This document shows, piece after piece, positions 41,997-48,910 of a stretch of DNA of 64,000 nucleotides (positions are counted from its first letter, which is position 1; the number at the start of each line of letters is the position of its first letter). Location: NCBI RefSeq assembly GCF_006335015.1, contig NZ_VDGT01000022.1, positions 49,797-113,796 on the forward strand. Direction: 5' to 3'. Source of the stretch: Streptomyces sedi. GTDB lineage: Bacteria; Actinomycetota; Actinomycetes; Streptomycetales; Streptomycetaceae. A program made the translations under genes and the position numbers. The notes under the pieces were generated by a model. The model did not search any database and was not told the origin of the DNA. It was given only the letters and a program-made list of their open reading frames with translations.

Positions 41997-42725
41997 TCAC
42001 CCCGCTCGGCGGCGGGCCTTGACCGTCTGGTCGGTGCGGGTGACGGTCTCGCCCGTGTGGGGGTGGGTCTGCTGGCGCGGGTGGCGTTCGGCGAGGAGGA
42101 TCTCCCATGCGCCCGGCGCCAACTCCAACGAGGCGACGGTCTCCTCCGGCGTCGGGAAGTGGATGTCGCTGATCTCGTCCTGCCACGGCGGGAGCCCGCC
42201 GTGGGCCTCGATCAGCAGCGTGCCGCCCGGTGCCACCGCCGCTGCCGCCGCGCGCAGGACGCGCGGGCTGAGCGTTCCGTCCCTGAAGTGCAGGAAGTGG
42301 GTGCTGACCAGGTCGAACACGCCGGTCGGGAAGGTCTCGGCCAGGTCGTGGCGCTGCCATTCGATCCGGTCGGCGACGCCGGCCTCCGCCGCGTGGTCGG
42401 CGGCGCGGCCGAGGGCCACGTCGGAGACGTCGACGGCGGTGACCCGCCAGCCCAGGCGCGCCAGGTGGATGGCGTCGCCGCCTTCCCCGCAGCCGAGGTC
42501 GAGCGCGCTGCCGGGGGAGAGGTCGGCGGTCTGGCGGGCCAGCACCTCGTTGGCGCTGCCGCTCCAGATGTGGCCGCCCTGGGCGGAGGCGTAGCGCCCG
42601 TTCCAGTACGCGTGGTCGTCGAGCTGGTCCAGGTCGCGCGCCTGGCCGCCGCCGTGCTCCTCGCCGTGGCCGTGCTCCTCGCCGTGGTGGTGGTCGTGCT
42701 GACGCTCGTGCTGGTGTCGGGTCAT
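41997..42725 (-). CDS. Class I SAM methyltransferase with histidine-rich N-terminus
   Basis: 242 residues. Residues 1-30 are rich in histidine, glutamate and glycine (HQHERQHDHHHGEEHGHGEE), probably binding metal. The methyltransferase core follows: LDLGCGEGGDAIHLARLG (motif I, near 75), VTAVDVSD (motif II), FDLVSTHFLHF (motif IV), and APGGTLLIEAHG. The size and the SAM pocket resemble thiopurine/tellurite-type methyltransferases. Its ATG at 42723-42725 overlaps the stop of the FAD oxidoreductase gene, so the two are one operon opposite the XRE regulator. Substrate unknown. Confidence 0.87.
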   Translation of the reverse strand: MTRHQHERQHDHHHGEEHGHGEEHGGGQARDLDQLDDHAYWNGRYASAQGGHIWSGSANEVLARQTADLSPGSALDLGCGEGGDAIHLARLGWRVTAVDVSDVALGRAADHAAEAGVADRIEWQRHDLAETFPTGVFDLVSTHFLHFRDGTLSPRVLRAAAAAVAPGGTLLIEAHGGLPPWQDEISDIHFPTPEETVASLELAPGAWEILLAERHPRQQTHPHTGETVTRTDQTVKARRRAG

Positions 42726-43747
42726 CGGGAACTCCTCCGGGAGGGGGTGGGAACGGACGGGGTGTCGGCCTCGATGAGGTCCATGTTGATCATCGCGCCG
42801 GCGCGGACGCCGGCCGCCGCCGAGCCGACGACGTGTTCGTGAGGGGAGGCGGCGTTGCCCGCGACCCAGATGCCGGGGACGGGGGAGCGGCCGGTCGGGT
42901 CGGTCTCGATCTGGGTACCGAGTACGTCGCCCTCCATGACCACCTCGGCGGGTTCGAGCCCCAACGCGGCCAACGGACCCAGCCGCACGGTCGAGCGCGG
43001 CGAGACCACCACCGCCAGGCACGGCACGGAGCCGCCGCCGGCCAGGGTCAGTCCGCTGAGCGCGCCGTCCGCGTCGACGGCGACGCCGTCGGCCCGGTCG
43101 TCGACGACGCGCACGCCGGCGGCGGCGAGCCGCGCGCGCTTCGCGTCGTCGAGCGCGGAGGCGGGGGCGGTGTGGGTGACCAGGGTCACGTCGTCGCTCC
43201 ACTGGCTCCAGAGCAGGCCCATATGCGCGGCGAGCCCGTTGCTGGCGAGCAACGCGATCGGCTGGTCGCGGGCCTCCCAGCCGTGGCAGTAGGGGCAGTG
43301 CAGCACGGACGCGCCCCAGTGCGCGGCGAGCCCCGGCACGTCGGGCAGCTCGTCCCGCACGCCGGTGGCGACCAGCAGCCGTCGCGCGGTGACGGAACGG
43401 CCGTCGCTGAGGCCGAGCCGGAAGAGCGGCGCGCCGGATCCGTCCCCCAGGGACTCGGCGGCGACGACGGAGACCGGGCTGAGGATCTCGGCGCCGTAGC
43501 CGCGCACCTCCCGGCGGCCGGCGGCCAGGATCTCGGCGGGCGGGGCGCCGTCCCTGGTCAGGTAGTTGTGGGCGTGTGCGGACGGTGCGTTGCGCGGCTC
43601 GCCCGCGTCGATCACCAGCACCCCGCGGCGGGACCTGGCCAGGACCAGGGCGCCGCTGAGGCCGGCCGGGCCGCCGCCGATCACCGCGACGTCGTACGCG
43701 GCCTCGGCGCGGTCCCCGGGCGGCGGGGTCCGTTCGGTCACGGTCAT
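42722..43747 (-). CDS. Thioredoxin-reductase-like FAD/NAD(P) oxidoreductase
   Basis: 341 residues. FAD motif VAVIGGGPAGLSGALVLARS (about residues 20-39), a CPYC redox-like pair in SVLHCPYCHGWEARDQP (near 155), and terminal GIWVAGNAASP. The usual NADP motif GxGxxA is reduced to LASNGLAAHMG. Such flavoproteins oxidise dithiols or small substrates and often accompany thiol or heavy-atom methylation. The ATG at 43745-43747 has the strong ribosome site AGGAGGA seven bases upstream; ATG 43774 is less supported. First gene of the operon with the methyltransferase, facing the XRE-cupin regulator. Confidence 0.87.
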   Translation of the reverse strand: MTVTERTPPPGDRAEAAYDVAVIGGGPAGLSGALVLARSRRGVLVIDAGEPRNAPSAHAHNYLTRDGAPPAEILAAGRREVRGYGAEILSPVSVVAAESLGDGSGAPLFRLGLSDGRSVTARRLLVATGVRDELPDVPGLAAHWGASVLHCPYCHGWEARDQPIALLASNGLAAHMGLLWSQWSDDVTLVTHTAPASALDDAKRARLAAAGVRVVDDRADGVAVDADGALSGLTLAGGGSVPCLAVVVSPRSTVRLGPLAALGLEPAEVVMEGDVLGTQIETDPTGRSPVPGIWVAGNAASPHEHVVGSAAAGVRAGAMINMDLIEADTPSVPTPSRRSSR

Positions 43748-43847
43748 CGCTTCCTCCTGCGAGAGTGCGTTCACGGCTTCGCCGTCATGAATGTCGTTGC
43801 CACTGACTCGGAGCCTGCGGCACGCGGGGTCGGGACGACAAACCTCG

Positions 43848-43862
43848 TTGCCGGGATGGCAA
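43848..43862. promoter_or_regulatory. Operator-like inverted repeat TTGCC-N5-GGCAA
   Basis: The 15-bp site TTGCCGGGATGGCAA lies in the 145-base divergent region between the oxidoreductase operon and the XRE-cupin gene, 31 bases before the latter's start. XRE regulators often autoregulate from such sites and control the divergent operon. Confidence 0.55.
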
Positions 43863-43892
43863 AAAGTGAGCGGATGGGCTCATGATGGGGCC

Positions 43893-44648
43893 ATGAACGA
43901 CAGCGCGAACGACAGCGCGAACGGCGGCACGAACGAGGGCGAGCGGCGAACGGCGGAGCCGGCCGAGAAGGCAGCGGCGGCAGCGGCGGCGACCGACCTG
44001 GCGCGGGTGCTGAACGACGTGGGTCCGAGGCTGCGGGCGCTGCGCCGGGAGCGGGACGTCACGCTGGCGGCGCTGAGCGAGGAGACCGGGATCTCGGTCT
44101 CCACGCTCTCCCGGCTGGAGTCCGGGCGCCGCAAGCCGACGCTGGAGCTGCTCTTCCCGCTGGCGCGGGCGTACCGGGTGCAGCTGGACGAGCTGGTGGG
44201 CGCGCCCACGACGGGTGACCCGAGGATCCATCCGCGCCCGTTCGTGCGCTACGGGCAGACGTTCATCCCGTTGACCCGCTATCTCGGCGGGCTGCACGCG
44301 TACAAGCAGATCCTGCCGCCGGGCTACGGCTGCGACGCCGAGCCGCGCGTGCACGAGGGGTTCGAGTGGTGCTACGTGCTCTCGGGGCAGGTGCGACTGC
44401 GGTTGGGGGACCGGGTGTTGACGCTGTCGGCGGGGGAGGCGGCCGAGTTCGACACCCGGGTGCCGCACGCGTTCGGCAACCCGGGTGAGCAACCGGCCGA
44501 GTACCTCAGCCTCTTCGGGGCCCAGGGGGAACGGATGCATGTCCGCGCCCGGCCGAGAGCGGGCGGCACGAGTGGCGCCGGCGGCGAGGAAGGCGCGAGT
44601 GGCGCCGGCGAGGCGGTGCCCGACGAGGAGGGTTGGGCCGGGGCCTGA
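43893..44648 (+). CDS. XRE-family regulator with C-terminal cupin domain
   Basis: 251 residues. The N-terminus (1-40) is low complexity. HTH_XRE at residues 47-105: LRALRRERDVTLAALSEETG, ISVSTLSRLESGRRKPTLEL. The cupin_2 domain at about 150-215 contains HEGFEWCYVLSGQVRLRLG and the closing PHAFGNPG; it senses a small ligand. The last 45 residues are glycine-rich. Starts at ATG 43893 after a weak ribosome site. It probably controls the divergent oxidoreductase and methyltransferase genes. Confidence 0.9.
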   Translation: MNDSANDSANGGTNEGERRTAEPAEKAAAAAAATDLARVLNDVGPRLRALRRERDVTLAALSEETGISVSTLSRLESGRRKPTLELLFPLARAYRVQLDELVGAPTTGDPRIHPRPFVRYGQTFIPLTRYLGGLHAYKQILPPGYGCDAEPRVHEGFEWCYVLSGQVRLRLGDRVLTLSAGEAAEFDTRVPHAFGNPGEQPAEYLSLFGAQGERMHVRARPRAGGTSGAGGEEGASGAGEAVPDEEGWAGA

Positions 44649-44693
44649 GGCCCGGGGCCCGGGGGGCCGCCCGAACGGAGCGGACCCGCCTGG

Positions 44694-44729
44694 GACATCG
44701 GCCGCCGGCCCCCACCGGCGGCCGATGTC
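44694..44729 (+). terminator. XRE-gene terminator
   Basis: Perfect 15-bp arms GACATCGGCCGCCGG (44694-44708) and CCGGCGGCCGATGTC (44715-44729) with a 6-base loop, 45 bases after the stop codon. Confidence 0.85.
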
Positions 44730-44918
44730 TGGGTGGTTGTCGAGCCGGTTCGGACGGCGCCCCCTCCACGCCGCCCGACCCGTCGCTCGGAACCTGCCCG
44801 GCGACTCCCCCGTCGCCGCCGAGCAGGCACACCACCGGGGAGGCCCGGCCGCGCACCCCTGTGCGGCCGGACAACACTGAGCATGTCAGGCCGCCATAAA
44901 CAGTCGATAAACGCGTGA

Positions 44919-44944
44919 GGGCGGCCCCCGCGAGGGGGCCGCCC
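44919..44944 (-). terminator. Terminator of the secreted-peptide gene
   Basis: Perfect 11-bp arms GGGCGGCCCCC and GGGGGCCGCCC with a GCGA loop, 28 bases beyond the peptide stop on the minus strand. A U-richer tail follows leftward (CGTTTATCG). Confidence 0.85.
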
Positions 44945-44972
44945 GTTGCCGCCGGCGGTGGCTGAGCCGGCG

Positions 44973-45107
44973 TCAGCTACCCGTGGCCTGCGCGCTCCCC
45001 CCGGGCCCGCCGCTGCTGTAGTGGTCCGCCTGGGCCACCCCCGCGGAGGCACCCCACACCGCGGTGACCAGGGCCAGGCCGACGGCGAACTTCCTGATGC
45101 GGGTCAT
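44973..45107 (-). CDS. Tiny secreted peptide with a DHYSSG motif
   Basis: 44 residues. Basic start (MTRIRKF), hydrophobic core (AVGLALVTAVWGASAG) and a signal-peptidase site VAQA|D predict a 17-residue mature peptide beginning DHYSSGGPGG. The ATG at 45105-45107 has GAGGAG seven bases upstream, and a terminator follows the stop, so this is a self-contained gene in spite of its size. The first residues of the mature peptide, DHYSSG, match the repeat unit DHYASG of the AfsS-like protein encoded 168 bases upstream on the same strand. An 11-bp-armed palindrome lies 56 bases upstream. No homologue comes to mind; an extracellular role (signal, surface, or decoy) is inference. Confidence 0.75.
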   Translation of the reverse strand: MTRIRKFAVGLALVTAVWGASAGVAQADHYSSGGPGGSAQATGS

Positions 45108-45162
45108 GACGGACTCCTCACTGGGAACGCCGACACGCGTCCCCTCCCGTGGCGTTGTGGAA

Positions 45163-45186
45163 CCCGGTACCGCGTGCGGTACCGGG
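45163..45186. promoter_or_regulatory. Perfect palindrome upstream of the peptide gene
   Basis: Arms CCCGGTACCGC (45163-45173) and GCGGTACCGGG (45176-45186) with a two-base centre. It lies 56-79 bases before the peptide start codon, the position of a promoter or operator, and contains TACCGC boxes in both directions. The short centre is unlike a terminator loop; a dimeric regulator is the simplest reading. Confidence 0.55.
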
Positions 45187-45223
45187 CGTCGTGCGAGGTG
45201 GTGCCGTGCGCCTTCCAACACGA

Positions 45224-45255
45224 AGGCCGGCCCCCGGGACAACGGGAGCCGGCCT
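45224..45255 (-). terminator. Terminator of the AfsS-like gene
   Basis: Arms AGGCCGGC (45224-45231) and GCCGGCCT (45248-45255) with additional inner CCCG/CGGG pairing, 20 bases beyond the stop codon. Confidence 0.75.
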
Positions 45256-45275
45256 CGGATAAGACCATTGTGTGC

Positions 45276-45584
45276 TCAGGACGCGTAGTGGTCCACAGGG
45301 GCCACCGGGCCCGGCTTGTCCTTCGGCTCGCCCGAGGCGTAGTGGTCGCCCTTGGTCTCGACCTCGCCGTCGCCGTCCCGCTCGGGGACGTGGCCCGCCG
45401 CCTTGGGCTCGCCGGAGGCGTAGTGGTCGCCCTTGGTCTCCACGGAACCCTCGGCGGGCTCGCCGGAGGCGTAGTGGTCGCCCTTGGTCTCCACGGAACC
45501 CTCGGCCGGCTCGCTGGAGGCGTAGTGGTCGCCCAGCGGACGGACCTGCTCGGGCTTCTTGCTCGCGGTCGTGGTGTCGGTCAT
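45276..45584 (-). CDS. afsS: AfsS-like repeat protein downstream of afsR
   Basis: 102 residues, hydrophilic and probably disordered. DHYAS occurs five times: residues 19-23, 36-40, 53-57, 80-84 and 98-102, mostly within TKGDHYASGEP. Its place directly after afsR, on the same strand, is that of afsS, whose product is a small repeat protein activated by phosphorylated AfsR; known AfsS repeats as I recall them have a T-x-x-D-x-H...P pattern, to which TKGDHYASGEP is comparable. It is longer than the 63-residue AfsS of S. coelicolor. The ATG at 45582-45584 follows AAGGAG. The upstream region holds repeats that AfsR could bind. Identity as AfsS rests on synteny and pattern. Confidence 0.72.
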   Translation of the reverse strand: MTDTTTASKKPEQVRPLGDHYASSEPAEGSVETKGDHYASGEPAEGSVETKGDHYASGEPKAAGHVPERDGDGEVETKGDHYASGEPKDKPGPVAPVDHYAS

Positions 45585-45720
45585 TGTCAGCTCCTTGACG
45601 GTGTGGCTGTCATGGGGCGACACGGTCAGGCAGCAACCCCCCGTTGTGCTTCGGTCGATCCCAGCCAAAGATCGTCCGCCCCCGTGTTGTCGAGACGGTC
45701 CGCAGCCTGGCACGCCGAAA

Positions 45721-45760
45721 TAAATGATCTCTAAACGTCTGAACGCAAGATATTCCGAAC
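45721..45760 (-). promoter_or_regulatory. Candidate AfsR (SARP) repeats in the afsS promoter
   Basis: On the minus strand three related heptamers occur: GTTCGGA (45754-45760), GTTCAGA (45738-45744) and GTTTAGA (45730-45736). Their spacings, 16 and 8 bases, are multiples of 8. An AT-rich stretch, the probable -10 region, follows at 45716-45729. SARP proteins bind direct heptamers overlapping the -35 region, though usually at 11-base spacing. The afsR coding region ends at 45773, so this lies just downstream of it. Confidence 0.5.
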
Positions 45761-45772
45761 CGTCCTGGGTCT

Positions 45773-48703
45773 CTAGACGCGGGTGGGAGTCAGGAGGTTC
45801 CTCGCTTCGCCGGCCTCCGGCGCGCCCATCGTCTCCAGGATCTTCAGCGCCTCCTGCCAACAGGCCCGCGCGCGGTCCGTCTGCTGAAGCTCCGCCAGGG
45901 CCCGCCCGAGCACCAACAGCACGGTGCCGCGCCGCCATTCGCCGCCGATGCCGCCGAGCGCCAGCGCCCGCTCCGCGTGCCGGGCCGCGTCCCCCGGGCG
46001 GCCGGCCGCGAGGTGCACCTCGCTGACGCGGTAGTGGGTGACGCCCTCCCAGAGCCGCTGCCGGGTGGCCCGGAAGACCTCCATCGCCCGGTCGAACTCC
46101 TCCAACGCCTCCCGGTGGCGGTCCGCCCTGTTGAGCGCCACGCCCAGGGTGTAGCGGACGTTGGCCAGCCGCAGCGGCTGCCGCGCGCCGCCCAGCAGCA
46201 TCGCGACGCAGTCACGCGCCATCTCTATGGCGCTGTCGACCCGGCCGGTGTCCAGATGGACGCGCGCCAGGTTGCACAGGGCGCTGGCCTGCCCCGGCAG
46301 GTTGCCGTCCGCGCGGTACTCCTCGACCGCGCGCGCCAGATAGCTCTCGGCCGCCTCCAGGTCACCCCGGTAGATGCCGATGATGCCCCGGTCGTTGAGC
46401 GCCGTGGAGACCGCGTACGGGTCACCGGCCGCCGTGCCCAGGAGCAGCGCGTGCTGGCTCTCCGCGTCGGCCTCGTCGAACCGGCCGTCCACCGAGTGCC
46501 CGTGGGCCAGCAGCGCGTGCAGCCGGCCCTGCACCAGGTCGTCGTCGGCCTCCTGCGCGGTGGCGAGCATCCCCCGCACCACCTGGTCGAACTGGTGGGA
46601 GAACGCGCCGGACTCGGAGAGGTCCTGCACCGTCAGCAGGGTGTCGACCGCGCGCCGCAGCCCCTCGGACGAACGCTGCTGGCGGACGCTGGCCAGCAGG
46701 CACTCCGCCTCGCTGAAGAGCCAGTCGAGCGCCGAGGCGCGGTCCCGGAAGGTGAGCCCGAGATGGTCGGTGCGCGCCAGATGGTCGATCAGCCGGTCGC
46801 CGGGGCGTTCGAAGGCGTAGACCCGGGCGCTGGACGCCAGGAAGTACTCCAGCAGCCGCGCCAGCGCCGCCTCCCGCTCGGCCGGCGGCTGCTCGTCGCG
46901 CTCCGCGCAGGCGCGGGCGAAGAGCCGCACCAGGTCGTGCAGCCGGTAGCGGCCCAGGGGCGCGGACTCCAGCAGCGAGGTGTCCACCAGGGACTCCAGC
47001 AGCTCCTCCGTCGTCTCCGCGTCGCGGTCCAGCAGCGCCGACGCCGCGGCCAGCGAGATGTCCGGGCCCTCGGTGAGGCCCAACAGCCGGAACGCGCGCG
47101 CCTGTTCGGCCTCCAGCTGGCCGTATCCCAGCTCGAAGGTGGCCTTCACCGCCTGGTCGCCGGCCTTCAACTCGTCGAGCCTGCGCCGTTCGTCGCTCAG
47201 CTTCCTGGCCAGCGTCGAGACCGTCCAGGTGCGGCGGGCCGCCAGCCGGGCGGCGGCGATCCTGATCGCCAGCGGCAGGAAGCCGCAGGCGCCCACGACC
47301 GCCATCGCCGCCTTGCGCTCACCGGAGACCCGGTCCTCGCCGACGATCCTGCTGAAGAGGGTCAGCGCCTCCTCGGGGCTCATCACGTCCAGGTCGACCA
47401 GGTGCGCGCCCGCCAGGTCCACCATCCGCAGCCGGCTGGTGATCAGCGTCGCGCAGCCGGGAGCGCCCGGCAGCAGGTCGCGGACCTGCGCCGCGTCGCG
47501 CGCGTTGTCCAGCAGGATCAGCACCCGCCGGCCGGCCAGCAGCGAGCGGTAGAGGCCGGACCTCTCGTCCACGCCGTCCGGTATGCCGTCGTCCGGGATG
47601 CCCAACGCGCGCAGGAACGCCGCCAGTACGGCGGTCGGCTCGGCGGGCGCGTCGCCGGCGCCCTGGAGGTCGACGTACAGCTGCCCGTCGGGGAAGTGCT
47701 CCCGCACGGAGTGCGCCACCTGGACGGCCAGCGTCGTCTTGCCGACGCCGCCGATGCCGGCGACCGCGGAGACGGCCATCACCTGGCTGCCGGAGCCGGC
47801 CAGTTGCGACCCCAGCTCGGCGACGAACGCGCCGCGGCCCGTGAAGTCGGGCACGGCGGCCGGCAGTTGCGCCGGCCGCACGCTGGGGCGCGCCGGGGAG
47901 CCCGTGGGTACGGTCTTCAGGGTCAGCGAGCTGTCCGCGTTGAGGATGCGCTGCTGCAACTCGGACAGCTCGGCGCGCGGCTCGACGCCCAGCTCGTCTA
48001 TCAGCAGCCGCCGCGCGTCCGCGTAGACCGCGAGCGCCTCCGCCTGCCGGCCGCTGCGGTAGAGGGCCAGCATCAGCAGCTCCCGCAGCCGTTCCCGCAT
48101 CGGCTGCGCGGCGGACAGCGCGGTCAGCTCGGCGACGGAGTCGGCGTGCAGCCCGGCCTGGAGCCCGACGTCCAGCCGCTGCTCACGCAGCGTCAGCAGC
48201 TGTTCGGCCAGCCGGTTGCGTTGCATCTCGGCCTCGGGGCCCGGCAGTCCGGCGAGCGCCTCGCCGTGCCACATGTCGACGGCCGCGCCGTACAGCTCGT
48301 GGGCCTGCGTCAGGTCACCGCCGCCGGCGGCCTTCTCGGCCGCCGCGCTGAGCCTGCCGACCTCGTCCAGGTCCAACTCGTCGCGCGGGCCCAGCCGCAG
48401 CAGATAGCCGCCGGACTGGCTGACCAGCACCGAGGCGCGGGAGCCGAAGGACTTCCGCAGCCGGGAGGCGTAGGTGCGCAGTGCGGCGATCGCCTGCTGG
48501 GGCGGCTCGTCCCACAGCGAGTCCACCAGCTCCGTCGCCGAGGCCAGCCGACCGCGCCGCAGCAACAGCGTGGCGAGCAGGGCGCGTTGCTGAGGTGATC
48601 CTTGGGGCAGGAGCTGTTCTCCCTGCCATGCGCGCACCGTCCCGAGCACCGCGAAGCGCAAGGTAGGTGTGTAACCCCCCGTGGTCCCCTCACCAACGGC
48701 CAT
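45773..48703 (-). CDS. afsR: AfsR, SARP-family global regulator
   Basis: 976 residues. OmpR-like winged helix at about 15-105 (QRALLATLLLRRGRLASATE, LRTYASRLRKSF), bacterial transcriptional activator domain at 110-255 (LRELLMLALYRSGRQAEAL), NB-ARC ATPase with P-loop GIGGVGKTT (316-324) and LLDNARDAAQVRDLL, and TPR repeats from about 620 to the end. Residue-by-residue similarity to AfsR of S. coelicolor is high, including PAQLPAAVPDFTGRGAF. AfsK phosphorylates AfsR, which then activates afsS. The ATG at 48703 is the first good start. It is transcribed toward afsS. Confidence 0.95.
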   Translation of the reverse strand: MAVGEGTTGGYTPTLRFAVLGTVRAWQGEQLLPQGSPQQRALLATLLLRRGRLASATELVDSLWDEPPQQAIAALRTYASRLRKSFGSRASVLVSQSGGYLLRLGPRDELDLDEVGRLSAAAEKAAGGGDLTQAHELYGAAVDMWHGEALAGLPGPEAEMQRNRLAEQLLTLREQRLDVGLQAGLHADSVAELTALSAAQPMRERLRELLMLALYRSGRQAEALAVYADARRLLIDELGVEPRAELSELQQRILNADSSLTLKTVPTGSPARPSVRPAQLPAAVPDFTGRGAFVAELGSQLAGSGSQVMAVSAVAGIGGVGKTTLAVQVAHSVREHFPDGQLYVDLQGAGDAPAEPTAVLAAFLRALGIPDDGIPDGVDERSGLYRSLLAGRRVLILLDNARDAAQVRDLLPGAPGCATLITSRLRMVDLAGAHLVDLDVMSPEEALTLFSRIVGEDRVSGERKAAMAVVGACGFLPLAIRIAAARLAARRTWTVSTLARKLSDERRRLDELKAGDQAVKATFELGYGQLEAEQARAFRLLGLTEGPDISLAAASALLDRDAETTEELLESLVDTSLLESAPLGRYRLHDLVRLFARACAERDEQPPAEREAALARLLEYFLASSARVYAFERPGDRLIDHLARTDHLGLTFRDRASALDWLFSEAECLLASVRQQRSSEGLRRAVDTLLTVQDLSESGAFSHQFDQVVRGMLATAQEADDDLVQGRLHALLAHGHSVDGRFDEADAESQHALLLGTAAGDPYAVSTALNDRGIIGIYRGDLEAAESYLARAVEEYRADGNLPGQASALCNLARVHLDTGRVDSAIEMARDCVAMLLGGARQPLRLANVRYTLGVALNRADRHREALEEFDRAMEVFRATRQRLWEGVTHYRVSEVHLAAGRPGDAARHAERALALGGIGGEWRRGTVLLVLGRALAELQQTDRARACWQEALKILETMGAPEAGEARNLLTPTRV

Positions 48704-48910
48704 GGTTTCCTCTGCTTCTCAACCTCTGCGTGTATGGGGCGAACGTTGGAGTCTATCCGTCATCACGGAGTCCGATAAAGACCAAGGTGGCCATCGCAGT
48801 GTGGCACGGAGTGGGCCCCGCCGGGAGTCGGTGTCCGTGAGAGGCGCCACTCCAGGCCACACCCGCACCGCGTCCTGTGGAGCCGGGGAGCGGCCTCTTA
48901 TCCTCGAACC

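Larger units (their letters stand above)
44649..44972. other. Intergenic region with two terminators
   Basis: 324 bases between the convergent XRE gene and secreted-peptide gene. It contains the hairpin for the XRE gene (44694-44729) and that for the peptide gene (44919-44944). The 190 bases between them show no further feature. Confidence 0.6.
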
